A DNA stretch of 64,000 bases. Origin: Verrucomicrobiota bacterium. GTDB lineage: Bacteria > Verrucomicrobiota > Verrucomicrobiia > Opitutales > Opitutaceae. This document shows positions 8,261 to 17,608 of this stretch, in pieces. Both the position numbers and the translations under genes were made by a program. The notes under the pieces were generated by a model, which saw only the letters and a program-made list of their open reading frames with translations, was not told the DNA's origin and did no database searches. How positions within the stretch are numbered: the first letter of the stretch is position 1; each line of letters opens with the position of its first letter. The stretch is from positions 1 to 64,000 of the forward strand of contig JAEZUE010000004.1 in NCBI GenBank assembly GCA_023443455.1, written 5' to 3'.

Positions 8261-11200
8261 ATGTCCATCCCCACTTTCTCGAGCCGGTGGCTGAGCGCCG
8301 CCGCGACGGTTCTGTTTGCCATCGCCACCACCAACCCGTTTTCCCGGGCGGCAACCTCGGTCGACACCTTCGACCAGCCGCAACCGGCGGTGACCGCGGG
8401 TGCGACCGGCTTCGGCCTCGGCGGCATGCTCGGCGGTGTGCGCGGGCTGACGGCGCCCTCCGGTGCTCGGATTGTTGTGACAGGCGGGGTGTTGACGATC
8501 ACCGGCAACACCGGTGCGGGGGGCGCGTCGGCGATCTGGGCTGGCGCGGCCCCGACCGGCCTGGGCGATGTGGCTCTCACCACCGATGGCGACGACGCGT
8601 TTCTGCTCGGCGTGCGCTACTCGGCGACCCCGACGACGGTACGGCTCGAAGTGACTTCGAGCGCCGGCGGCCGTTCCTCGGCGGCGGTGTCGGTCGGCGC
8701 CTCGGCGGTGCCCGAGTTCTATCGGATCCCGTTTGCGACCTTTGTCGGCGCCGCCGACTTCGGCCAGGTCTCCACCGTCACGCTCACGGCGTCGACCACC
8801 GCGGATTCGGACCAACTGGTAGTTGATTTTCTCCGTACGACCAAGACCTCCGAGGCCGAACCCGTGGCGCGTCTGACCGACGTGTTGCTGCTCGACCAGA
8901 ACGGCGATGGCCGGGCGGGCGCGGGCGACACCCTGCGGTATGTCCTGACCGTCACCAACACCGGCGCCACTGCCCTCTCCGATGTGGTGGTCGCCGCCGC
9001 GGCCCCGTTGCACACCACTGCGAGCGGCCCGGTCTCCGCCAGCCCGCTGGCTCGGCCGGTCGGCCCGGGCTCGGCGAGCGTGCCGGGAGACGCGTGGCAC
9101 GCCGCGTTCAACGCCACGTTCTCGCGCGACGCCGCGCAGGGGCTGCTCGGCGGCTCCTTCCTCGGCTTCCCGGTGGCGGGAATCGCGACCTTCGGCGGCG
9201 GCACTCTGGGCGGCGATGCCGCAGCTCATGCCGCCGGTGCGCTCGCGACGGTCGACGGGCACCAGTTGCTGGTGAATCCCGACGGCAGCCTGACCTACAC
9301 CCCGAAGCCCGATTTCACCGGCGTGTTCACATTTCAATTTCGTATCGAGAACGCCAACGGGGGCAGCACAGGGACGGCGGCGATCGCGGTCGGGGCCCGG
9401 CCGCAGGCGAAGCCCGATCTCCTGCCGCTGGTCGGCAACATCGCGATCCACCCGAACCAGTCGCAGGGCGTGATCCAAAGCTTCGTCGGCGCGGGCCGTG
9501 ACGAGGGCGACGCGCTCCGGGTCGTGGCGATCGGTGCGGCGGCCGACGCCCTCGCGGCTTCGGCGGGCGCGGCGACGACGACCGCCAACGGCGGCGACAT
9601 CACCGTGCAGGCCGATGGCAGCTTCGTCTACAATCCGCCGGCGGGCTTCACCGGCGACGATGTGTTCTTCTACTCGGTCGACAACGGCTTCAACGCCCCG
9701 AGCATCGCCCAGGTCACCCTGTCGGTGGCCCGCCGGGTCTGGTTCGTCGACTCGGGCGCGGCTACGGCGGGTGATGGACGTCTGGGTACGCCGTTCAACA
9801 CGCTCGAGGCGTTCGTGACCTCGGCCGGATACACCGCGGCCGCCTCCGGCGACGTGGTGCTCTTCCATGCCGGGGCGGGGTACTCGGGCCCCTATGGGGT
9901 CAAGGGAGGCCAGACTCTGCTTGGCGAGTCCGAGATGTTGACCTCCGTCGTCGCCCTTCCGTCCTACAGCAGCGCCCCCGCGATCGGGGGGACTCCGGTC
10001 TGGACCTCCGCGGAGCTCAGCCTGCCGTCCTCCGGTGGTGCCGCCGACGTGCGTGGTTTTGAGTTCGCTGGGACCGACAAGAGTGTGATTTCCGGAAATG
10101 GCGCAGGTGTGTTCAACTTGGCGAATTCCGCGATCAAGCCTTCCGCGGGGGCGCAGGGCTTGGTGCTGACCAACGGTGCCGGTGCGGTGACGCTGTCTTC
10201 GGTCGCCGTGACGGCGACCGGTTCTGGAACCGCCGTGGCACTTGCCGGCGGCGCCCAGCCCGTCTCCATCGACTCGCACTCCTCGATCACCCAGACGGGT
10301 ACGGGCGCGGCCGTCCGGGTCACGAATCGCACCGGTTCCGATGTTTCGCTGGCGTGCCCGATCACGGCCTCGACGGGTCCGGGGGTCGTGCTCGAGTCCA
10401 ACACCGGTGCCACCCTGGCGTTCAGCGGCAAGCTCACCCTGTCGACTGGAATCAACCACGGCTTCTCCGCCACCGGCGGTGGTACGGTCACCGCCACGGC
10501 CAACGACAGCACCGTCGCGACGACCCTCGGCCAGGCGATCAGGGTTCTCAATACGAACATCGGCAGCGGCGGGCTCCGCTTCCTGAGCGTTTCGGCCAAC
10601 GGCGGTACCGTTCCCGCGATCGAGCTCGGCCACACCGGTTCTCACGGCGGTCTGATCATCACCGGCAACGGCAGCCCGGCCTCCGGTGGTACGATCCAGA
10701 ACAACTCGAGCACGACCGGCGCGGTCAGCCTGACCTCGACCGCGTATCCGTCGCTCGCGTATGTGACCATCCGGAACTGCTCCGGATCGGGCATCCGCGC
10801 CGATGAGGTGACAGCCCTGGCGCTCGCCCACTGCGCGGTGGACCAGTGCAACACGGGCGGACTCATGGACGGCAGCCGCGCCGGTCTGCGCGCCTTCAAT
10901 TTGCTCGGAAGCAACACGATTGCCGATTGCACGTTCACGAACTCGAAGCAGGACCAGATCCGCTTCACCCCGAATTCCGGGTCGCCGACGCTAACAATTC
11001 TGCGCGGCACCATCGGCTGCACTGGCTCGCGGCCCTTGGTGGCCGGCGGCGCCGGTCTGGTGGTGGTGACGACCAGCTCGGCGAACGCCTCGGTCTCGGC
11101 CGACGGTGTCACATTCCAGAACAACTACGGCAGTGCGTTCCTCACCTCGGGCGGCGTCGGCTCGATCCTGGCGGCCGATGCGAAAAACTGCACCTTCACC

Positions 11201-11896
11201 GACAACTGGACCGGCGTCGATTTCGCGCACGACGGCAACGGCGCCATGACCTGCAAGGTCGAGGGCTGCACCCTCACCGGTTCGATCAGCAGTGCGATTC
11301 GCATCGGGTCGACCACAACATCGTCGGCGGCGATGGACATCAACGGGGTGGTGCGGAACAACATCATCGGCGACACGACCCCGGACTCGGGCTCCCGAGA
11401 CGCGCATGGCATTGTCCTCGATGTGTGTGGCGATCCGGATGCCCGGTTTGCCGTGACCGGCAACACGATCCAGCACACCGACGTCCAAGGCTTCTACGCC
11501 GTGACCCGGCTCCCGGCTACGGCCGGCGGCACCAACCCGCTGGACCTCACCTATACGGGCAACATCGTGGGCGAGCCCGATAACAACTCGATGTTCCCTT
11601 ACGACTTGGTGTATGGGACCGTGATCGAAGCGCGCAACACGCGCACCCTGCGGCTCGACATCCGTGACAATACTTCGGCGAGCATCTCGCGGGTTGGTCC
11701 ACCTCCCCCCGGAATCAGGCTGCGATTGCGGGACACTGCGACGTTTGCGCTGGTCGGATTGGCCGCCGCCACGACGAATCCGAGCATTGTCGCTGGGAAG
11801 GTAGTGGAACGGAATCCTGGCGCCACCGCCGAGGCGACGTTGGACCATGGGTCCTTCACCTCGGCGACGTCGGTCAATACTCCCTCCAACAACTGA
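8261..11896 (+). CDS. large secreted beta-helix protein with DUF11 and cadherin-like repeats
   Basis: The start MSIPTFSSRWLS is chosen because it puts a signal peptide (SAAATVLFAIATTNPFSRA) at the N-terminus; in-frame ATGs further up would bury it. The protein is 1211 aa. Order: a carbohydrate-binding-like beta domain (about 35-200), a DUF11-type module with LLLDQNGDGRAGAGDTLRY and VTNTGATALSDV, two cadherin/VCBS-like repeats with the NPDGSLTYTPKPDFTG and QADGSFVYNPPAGFTG signatures, then a long right-handed parallel beta-helix. No membrane anchor is seen. It faces the tail-collar operon and is followed 12 bp later by another secreted protein. Surface attachment or polymer binding is likely; the function is not known. 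Confidence 0.85.
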   Translation: MSIPTFSSRWLSAAATVLFAIATTNPFSRAATSVDTFDQPQPAVTAGATGFGLGGMLGGVRGLTAPSGARIVVTGGVLTITGNTGAGGASAIWAGAAPTGLGDVALTTDGDDAFLLGVRYSATPTTVRLEVTSSAGGRSSAAVSVGASAVPEFYRIPFATFVGAADFGQVSTVTLTASTTADSDQLVVDFLRTTKTSEAEPVARLTDVLLLDQNGDGRAGAGDTLRYVLTVTNTGATALSDVVVAAAAPLHTTASGPVSASPLARPVGPGSASVPGDAWHAAFNATFSRDAAQGLLGGSFLGFPVAGIATFGGGTLGGDAAAHAAGALATVDGHQLLVNPDGSLTYTPKPDFTGVFTFQFRIENANGGSTGTAAIAVGARPQAKPDLLPLVGNIAIHPNQSQGVIQSFVGAGRDEGDALRVVAIGAAADALAASAGAATTTANGGDITVQADGSFVYNPPAGFTGDDVFFYSVDNGFNAPSIAQVTLSVARRVWFVDSGAATAGDGRLGTPFNTLEAFVTSAGYTAAASGDVVLFHAGAGYSGPYGVKGGQTLLGESEMLTSVVALPSYSSAPAIGGTPVWTSAELSLPSSGGAADVRGFEFAGTDKSVISGNGAGVFNLANSAIKPSAGAQGLVLTNGAGAVTLSSVAVTATGSGTAVALAGGAQPVSIDSHSSITQTGTGAAVRVTNRTGSDVSLACPITASTGPGVVLESNTGATLAFSGKLTLSTGINHGFSATGGGTVTATANDSTVATTLGQAIRVLNTNIGSGGLRFLSVSANGGTVPAIELGHTGSHGGLIITGNGSPASGGTIQNNSSTTGAVSLTSTAYPSLAYVTIRNCSGSGIRADEVTALALAHCAVDQCNTGGLMDGSRAGLRAFNLLGSNTIADCTFTNSKQDQIRFTPNSGSPTLTILRGTIGCTGSRPLVAGGAGLVVVTTSSANASVSADGVTFQNNYGSAFLTSGGVGSILAADAKNCTFTDNWTGVDFAHDGNGAMTCKVEGCTLTGSISSAIRIGSTTTSSAAMDINGVVRNNIIGDTTPDSGSRDAHGIVLDVCGDPDARFAVTGNTIQHTDVQGFYAVTRLPATAGGTNPLDLTYTGNIVGEPDNNSMFPYDLVYGTVIEARNTRTLRLDIRDNTSASISRVGPPPPGIRLRLRDTATFALVGLAAATTNPSIVAGKVVERNPGATAEATLDHGSFTSATSVNTPSNN

Positions 11897-11908
11897 CCCT
11901 GCTTCACA

Positions 11909-13393
11909 ATGAAACGCTCTTCGATACAGGTTCTCCTTGGTGGGGTGCTCGGTGCCGGTCTTTTGCTTGCTCCGCTGCGTGCCGACATTTCGGTGCCGCT
12001 CGGAACCCTCCAACCCGGTGAATCGGTCCGTCTTTCCTTTGAGGTGACGATCGACGACCCGCTCGATCCTGCGCTCACGCAGATCGCGCAACAGGCCACG
12101 GTGACCCATGCGGGCGGCATCATCCTTTCCGACGATCCCGAGACGGCCGCCTTGGCCGATCCCACCTCGACTCCGCTCGCGGACCTGGTGGCGCCCACGG
12201 TGGTTGCGGTCACTCGGATCGAGCCCACGGCCTCGCCCGCCACCGCTTCGTCGGTGGTGTTCCTGGTGGAGTTCTCCGAACCCGTGGTCGGTGTCGACGC
12301 CGGCGACTTCGTGGTCGGCGGCACCAGCGCCGGCATCACCGATGTCATGGCCGACGGCGAACGTGCCTATGCGGTGTCGATCGGCGGCGGCGATCTCGAT
12401 TCGATCAACACCACGGTGACCTTCGCGTTCGCCGCCACGCAGGACATCGCGGACCTTTCGGGCAATCCGTTGACCGAAACCACGCCGACGGGAACCGACG
12501 AAAGTTCGTGCGAGTTGCTCAACAACGACGCGCCGGTGCTCACTCCCTTCGCGCCGATGTTGCCGACGGTCGAAGCGAATCCGGACTTCGACAATCCCGG
12601 GATCTCCGTGGCCGACATCGTCGGCTCGAGCATCTCGGATCCCGATGCCGGGGCGCTGCAGGGGATCGCGCTGCTGTTGCCGCTCGGGAACGAGGTGCGC
12701 TGGTCCTACAGCACCGACGGCGGCGTGACCTGGGCACCGGTGGGCAATCTTCCCCCGGATCTCTTGGGGATCCCCGTCCTGCTCCTGCGCGCCCAAGATA
12801 TGCTCCGGGCAGAGTCGGATGGCTATCACAGCGCCCACGGCGGTGTGCCCTACCTGGCTTGGGACAGGACCAACGGCACCGCCGGTCTGGCAGGTCAGTG
12901 GTTCGCGCTCCAGCCGTCGCACGTCGGCGGAAGCGGCACGTTCTCGTTGGCGGTCGATGTCGCCACCGTCCATGTGAACGGCATCGATCGGGGGACTTTT
13001 TCCGAATGGGTGTATGCGAATTTCACCCCCAGCCAGCGGGCCCGGCCCGAGATCAGTGGACCGGACTCCGATCCCGACGGGGCGGGGGTGAGCAACCTGA
13101 TGCGTTATGCGCTCGGCCTGCCGGCCCGGGGGCCGGTGGTGGTGCCGATCGAGTTTGTCACGGTGAACGAGGCCGGTGCCGACTATGCCGGGCTGCGCTT
13201 CCCCCGCCGCGCCGGCGATGTCCAGCTTCTCTATACGCTCGAGGCGAGCGACGACTTGGTGAACTGGGTGGAGCAGGGCTCCTGCACTGCCGACGACGGC
13301 TCGGTGACGACACTTCGGGATCAGGCGGCGACGAGCGGTCTGCCGCGGCGGTTCCTGCGCCTGTTGGTGCAGTTCCGCGCCCAGGCCAGATGA
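11909..13393 (+). CDS. secreted protein with DUF11/Big-like modules and a verrucomicrobial C-terminal domain
   Basis: A 494-aa protein with a signal peptide (VLLGGVLGAGLLLAPLRA). Its N-terminal module (GTLQPGESVRLSFEVTI through ILSDDPETAALADP) is a segment that in related large proteins usually follows a beta-helix in the same chain. Next comes a bacterial Ig-like module (VVFLVEFSEPVVGVDAGDF) and a cadherin-like part. The C-terminus has the Asp-rich linker DPDGAGVSNLMRYALGL and a LLYTLEASDDLVNWVEQG module frequent in Verrucomicrobia. It is almost certainly co-expressed with the upstream beta-helix protein, 12 bp away. Confidence 0.82.
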   Translation: MKRSSIQVLLGGVLGAGLLLAPLRADISVPLGTLQPGESVRLSFEVTIDDPLDPALTQIAQQATVTHAGGIILSDDPETAALADPTSTPLADLVAPTVVAVTRIEPTASPATASSVVFLVEFSEPVVGVDAGDFVVGGTSAGITDVMADGERAYAVSIGGGDLDSINTTVTFAFAATQDIADLSGNPLTETTPTGTDESSCELLNNDAPVLTPFAPMLPTVEANPDFDNPGISVADIVGSSISDPDAGALQGIALLLPLGNEVRWSYSTDGGVTWAPVGNLPPDLLGIPVLLLRAQDMLRAESDGYHSAHGGVPYLAWDRTNGTAGLAGQWFALQPSHVGGSGTFSLAVDVATVHVNGIDRGTFSEWVYANFTPSQRARPEISGPDSDPDGAGVSNLMRYALGLPARGPVVVPIEFVTVNEAGADYAGLRFPRRAGDVQLLYTLEASDDLVNWVEQGSCTADDGSVTTLRDQAATSGLPRRFLRLLVQFRAQAR

Positions 13394-13439
13394 GGCGAAG
13401 GAGGGGCCGAAAACGGGATCGCGGTTCTTGAATTCGAGG

Positions 13440-13468
13440 GGGTGTGTCACTGAAATTGTGGCACACCC
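13440..13468. terminator. hairpin after the secreted-protein operon (possible MITE-end relic)
   Basis: 10-bp arms (GGGTGTGTCA/TGGCACACCC, one G-T wobble) around a 9-nt loop, 47 bp after the stop codon. The T-run is poor. The left half matches the terminal repeat of the MITE at 22708 (GGGTGTGTC..TGAAAT), so it may be a transposon-end relic now acting as a terminator. Confidence 0.45.
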
Positions 13469-13573
13469 TTCGATTTCGGAGGACGGGAAATCCTCGGGCG
13501 CGTTGCCCGGTGGCGCGGCTCCCTCGCGAAGCCACGGTCGGGCGAGCGTGCGGCGAACCGGCCCGTGCCGTGT

Positions 13574-13861
13574 TTACCGGGCGGGGCGTTTTGGCCGCCG
13601 CGAGTTCTTCTTCAGCCACGCCGCGTAGCCGGCCTCCTCGCGCTCCCCGGCGGCCAGCGCCAGGGTCTGGATCACGGCATCGACCTCCGTCGCCGTGAAC
13701 TCAAGACCGTTGAGCTCGAGGAATGCCGCGGCGGCGATGAAGCCGGTCCGCTTGTTGCCATCGAGGAAGGGATGACTCAGGATGATGCCGGCGGCATAGG
13801 CGGCGCCACGACGAGCGCCGCTGATCGTCCGTTCCTCAATCGCCGCGTTGGCCGAGAGCCA
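13574..13861 (-). pseudogene. doc: C-terminal remnant of a Doc/Fic-type death-on-curing toxin
   Basis: On the minus strand this frame reads AAYAAGIILSHPFLDGNKRTG and continues FIAAAAFLELNG, EVDAVIQTLALAAGERE, ending WLKKNSRRPKRPAR and TAA. HPFLDGNKRTG is the Fic/Doc active-site motif (H-P-F-x-D-G-N-K-R-T). The usual N-terminal half, normally starting 50-60 residues earlier, is missing. The frame instead runs into the 3' end of the neighbouring secreted-protein gene, with no ATG. No Phd-type antitoxin is adjacent. I interpret it as a decayed toxin gene left after a rearrangement. Confidence 0.75.
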
Positions 13862-16800
13862 GGAAACGCGAGAAGTTGAACGAGTAGTGCCAGCCGTCGC
13901 GGTGGCCGTGGTAGGCGAGGCCGACGGCGCGCACGTCGGTGAAGGTGTGCGCCGCGAAGGTCAGCGTCGCGCTGTCCGGGATTGCGTAGTCGGCGGCGGT
14001 GGGCGTGAAAGCCGCCCAGCGTTTGCCGGTGTCGGCGGAGCCGTTGAAGTCCTCGAGCTGGAAATAGCCGTCGCCAAGGTGGGGCGACGTGTGGGCCGAC
14101 TCCGAGATGTAGTACGTGGCGCCGTCGAGCACGACGAAGCGGAGCTCGTTGTCGCCGTATTCGTTCAGCGCCGTCATGTCGACTCGGAGCAGCGAGGTCG
14201 ACGAGCTGTCGCCGAACGAGTAGCTGCCGGAGCCGCCGAGGGCGTTGAACTGGTCGGCGCGCCAAAGCAGCAGCGCGTCGAAGTCGGTCGGGCCGGGGGT
14301 GGCGTCGCCCGACCAGGAGCACCACTGGTGGTCGCGCAGGCCGGTGAAGGTGCTCACGTCGTGCGTGGCCGAGGTGGTGCCGTTGTCGTAGGTGCCGGCG
14401 GAGAGCGACCAGCCGCCGTACATCGTCAGCGGGCTGGTGGCCGGGAGGATGTTGGGCGTGCCGGGAACTTCGAGCCCCTCCTCGCGGAAGAGGGCGGAGC
14501 CGTCGGCGAGCGAGAACGGAATGTAGCGGCGCGTGGTGCCGGTGGTGGCGCTTCGGTCGACGGTCTCGGCCCGGGCGCAGTTGTAGCGGGCGATCCAGCC
14601 GTTGTTGCCGTCCGTGCCCGGAATGTCCTGACCGTTGAACGTGACGAGCGCGTTGGTGCCCACGCCGGCCGGATCGACGGTCATCGTGTAGGCGTGGAAA
14701 TCGGGGTCGCGGTCGGCGTCGAGCGCGCGCAGCACGAAGCGGTACACGCCGTCGGTCGTCGGCGTGCCCGAGAGCAGGGCGGAGCCCGAGCCGGCCGCGG
14801 CGAGCGCGACTCCCGGCGGCAGCTCGCCGCCGACGAGCAGGAGATCCACGGTACCGTCGCCGCCGGTGGCCGTGATCGTGGTCGAGAGGGCGGCGAGCGC
14901 CTCGCCCTTGAGGACGAGGTCGGGCAGCACGGGGCGCGAAGCGATCGGCTCGGACGGGGCGCGCACGCCGGCCTGGAGCGCGTCCCAGGTGAGGAATGCG
15001 TCCCATTTCGGGGCTTCGGCGGGAGTCTGCGTGACGATCTCCTTCGCGCCCCAGTAGCCCCAGAAACTCATGCCGCTGGTGTCGACGAAGAGGCTCGGCG
15101 TGCGGCCGCCCATGGCGTTCCAGAGCGCATAGTGTTCGAGGTAGAGCTCCTTGATCTGCGGGCTGCGCTGGAAGGCGTAGTTGAAGAACATGAAGTCGCG
15201 GTGGGCGGGGTTGTTCCAGTCGCCGAAGCCCATCGGCAGCATGTGTTGGCCACCCTCGTACGCGACGAGGGGCACGCCGGCCTCACGGGCGGCCTCGGCA
15301 CTGGCCCGCCAGGACGCGGTGGTGGAGTAGAGGTTGCGGCGCACGATCTCCTTGGTCTGCGCGAAGAGGGACGCGGGCCAGACGCCGGGGTTGGTGCCGA
15401 AGGCGTGCGAAGCGTAGATGTCGCCCTGGGTGCCGTAGCCGAAGTAGTTGGTGACGGCGAGGACCTCGGGCAGGTGCGGGTCGATCTCCCGCGCGGCGTC
15501 GAGGGCTCCGGTGCTGAAGGTCGAGTTGGCCACGAAGCTGGCGAGCACGTTGATCAGGCGCTCGTCGGGTTCGCCGAGGGCGCGCCACTCGTCCTCGAAG
15601 GCCTTGATCGCGAGGCCCTGCAGGTGTCCCGCGCCCCACGCGTGCTGGTCGCCGGTGACATCGGCAAACGGCACGCCGAAGTGGCGGGCGGCGGCGAGGC
15701 GGGCGGCGTTGAGCTGTGGGAGGTAGGGGCCGTAGCCGTTCCAGATCTCGTTCGAGTATTCGAACCAGACGCGAAGCTCGGGATCGAGGCGGAGGGCGCA
15801 GAGGTCGGCGAGCTGGCGGATGAGCTCGGGCGAGGCGATGTGCGGCACCTGGATCCAGAGGTCCTTCCGCACCTCGTTGCAGAGGTCGATCATCCACTCG
15901 AACGGTTTGCCGAGCGCCTGGCGGTAGGCGGCGACGGGGTAGCGGTTGTAGCGGGAGTCGATGGTATTGAATTCGCCGAAGCAATACTCGGGGGCGGCCC
16001 GGTCGCTCCACTCGAGCACATCGTGTTTCCAGTTCTCCCGGTTGATCTGCTGCCAGCCCATGAAGCGGAGCACGCCGTAGTTGGGGGCCTCGGTCAGATG
16101 CGCGAGGAAACGCGGATGCCACATCGGCTCCGGTTCGCCGGGCAACGGCTCGAGGCTGCCGGCGATGTGGCCTCGCGCGAGGTCGGAGGCTGGCGTCAGA
16201 TCGAGTCCGGCACCGTCGGTCCGCGGGGCCCAGAGGCGCATGTTGCGCACGGGGTTGGAGGCGTCGGAGGAGTTGATGAAGACGATGACTCCCTTGGTCG
16301 GATCTGCGATGAGTTTCACGATACGCCCGCCGGTCTGGTCGTCGATCAACATCGTCTCGTTCTGGCCGTCGTTGCGGGTCGACAGGAGCTCGACCTCGCC
16401 CGAGCCGTCCCATGTCAGCACGTACACGCCATGCAGGTAGGTCTGGGTGTCGGCCTCGAGGTTCTCGCTGGTGAGGTAGCTCGCCTCCATGCGCATACTG
16501 CTCCCGGCAGGGAAACCGATCGGCCAGCCGCCGGCATCGAGCTGTACGGTGTTGGCGAGCTCCCGGGCCTCGGCGGCGGTGGCTCCGGGGCGATAGATCC
16601 AGGCCTCGGCGGTGCGCAGCATGTTGGCGAAGGCCCACTGGCGCCGGCCGTCGGCGATGTTGATCTGGAGCGGTGGCAGACTGGTCTCGGAGAGAGGCGT
16701 CTCCCAGCCCGGCGCGCTCGGATCGAGCACCTGCACCGAGGCGGAGGCGGTGGGCGCCGCGAGCCCGGCGCGGCTCACGTTGCACGCGAGCGTGAGCGTA

Positions 16801-17546
16801 CCGGCGGCGCCGGCGGAGAAGGTGATGCGGTTCGCGCCGGTACCGGCGGTCACCGTGCCGCCGGCAATGCTCCAGGCGTAGGTCGCGCCGGCTTGCGGCT
16901 CCACGCTCGCGGTCAGCCCGGTCGCGCCGGCGGTGGTGAAGGCTGGTGCGACGATGCGGACCGGCAACGTTCCGCCGTTGACCGCCACGGTTGCGGAGTA
17001 GGTCGCGACGACGGAGCCGGAGGTGCTGTCCGTGAGCGTGCAGGTGAGCGAGACCAGACCGGGTGCGTCGGCGACGAAGTGGATGTCGGCCGCGCCATCG
17101 GGCTCGGTGAAGCTGCCACCGGAGATCGTCCACGAGTAGGATACGCCGATCTGCGGGACGACGGAGGCATGGGTGTTGGTCAGCGCGGTCGTGGTGGCGG
17201 GCACGGCGATGCCGGTGTTGGGCAGCGCGGTGACGCGCCAGAAGGAGCGGGCGGGTGCTGCCGGGGACAGATCGAGAACGGAAACGGCCAGTTCGGACCC
17301 GTTGCCGAGGTGGTTGCCGGAGAGCGTGCGCCAGACCTCCAGATCGGCCGAGGCTTCGAGGAAGTAGTGGGCACCGTTTTCACCGGTCCAACGGAGCACG
17401 AGCGCGCCGTTTTCCTGGCCGAGGTGGACTTGGGGTGGAGTGACGACCTGGCCGGAAAGGCGAAGGACGGTGGCGAGGAGCGCGACCGACAGCGCGAGCG
17501 CACGCGACAGTTTGTTCATATCCGGGTTGGGAAGCCGGTATCGCAT
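13836..17546 (-). CDS. secreted multidomain protein with Ig/PKD-like repeats and a cellulase-like barrel
   Basis: The first ATG has a good Shine-Dalgarno (GGAGAGG, 7 nt upstream), so I keep 1236 aa; a second Met at residue 10 (17519) would also give a signal peptide (LSRALALSVALLATVLRLSG). Domains in order: a HYFLEASADLEVWRTL module, two PKD/Ig-like repeats (about 110-310), and a putative TIM-barrel hydrolase region (about 350-830) with VLRFMGWQQIN, WMIDLCNEVRKDLWIQVPH and WFEYSNEIWNG, reminiscent of clan GH-A. A putative-Ig repeat (GGELPPGVALA, SGTPTTDGVYRF) and a C-terminal jelly-roll-like part follow. I cannot name the GH family. The 3' end abuts the doc remnant. Confidence 0.75.
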   Translation of the reverse strand: MRYRLPNPDMNKLSRALALSVALLATVLRLSGQVVTPPQVHLGQENGALVLRWTGENGAHYFLEASADLEVWRTLSGNHLGNGSELAVSVLDLSPAAPARSFWRVTALPNTGIAVPATTTALTNTHASVVPQIGVSYSWTISGGSFTEPDGAADIHFVADAPGLVSLTCTLTDSTSGSVVATYSATVAVNGGTLPVRIVAPAFTTAGATGLTASVEPQAGATYAWSIAGGTVTAGTGANRITFSAGAAGTLTLACNVSRAGLAAPTASASVQVLDPSAPGWETPLSETSLPPLQINIADGRRQWAFANMLRTAEAWIYRPGATAAEARELANTVQLDAGGWPIGFPAGSSMRMEASYLTSENLEADTQTYLHGVYVLTWDGSGEVELLSTRNDGQNETMLIDDQTGGRIVKLIADPTKGVIVFINSSDASNPVRNMRLWAPRTDGAGLDLTPASDLARGHIAGSLEPLPGEPEPMWHPRFLAHLTEAPNYGVLRFMGWQQINRENWKHDVLEWSDRAAPEYCFGEFNTIDSRYNRYPVAAYRQALGKPFEWMIDLCNEVRKDLWIQVPHIASPELIRQLADLCALRLDPELRVWFEYSNEIWNGYGPYLPQLNAARLAAARHFGVPFADVTGDQHAWGAGHLQGLAIKAFEDEWRALGEPDERLINVLASFVANSTFSTGALDAAREIDPHLPEVLAVTNYFGYGTQGDIYASHAFGTNPGVWPASLFAQTKEIVRRNLYSTTASWRASAEAAREAGVPLVAYEGGQHMLPMGFGDWNNPAHRDFMFFNYAFQRSPQIKELYLEHYALWNAMGGRTPSLFVDTSGMSFWGYWGAKEIVTQTPAEAPKWDAFLTWDALQAGVRAPSEPIASRPVLPDLVLKGEALAALSTTITATGGDGTVDLLLVGGELPPGVALAAAGSGSALLSGTPTTDGVYRFVLRALDADRDPDFHAYTMTVDPAGVGTNALVTFNGQDIPGTDGNNGWIARYNCARAETVDRSATTGTTRRYIPFSLADGSALFREEGLEVPGTPNILPATSPLTMYGGWSLSAGTYDNGTTSATHDVSTFTGLRDHQWCSWSGDATPGPTDFDALLLWRADQFNALGGSGSYSFGDSSSTSLLRVDMTALNEYGDNELRFVVLDGATYYISESAHTSPHLGDGYFQLEDFNGSADTGKRWAAFTPTAADYAIPDSATLTFAAHTFTDVRAVGLAYHGHRDGWHYSFNFSRFLALGQRGD

Positions 17547-17608
17547 CCGGCCGCCTCTCCGGGCTCAACCCGGCGAGCTGCGAAAAATGGTAAACTCGGT
17601 GGTGCGTC

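Noticed and set aside
8063..10831. 922-aa minus-strand frame under the beta-helix gene
   Set aside because: Arg/Gly-rich low-complexity translation; the plus strand has signal peptide and clear domains.
10991..13450. 819-aa minus-strand frame under the two secreted proteins
   Set aside because: Composition typical of an antisense shadow and it crosses two real plus-strand genes.
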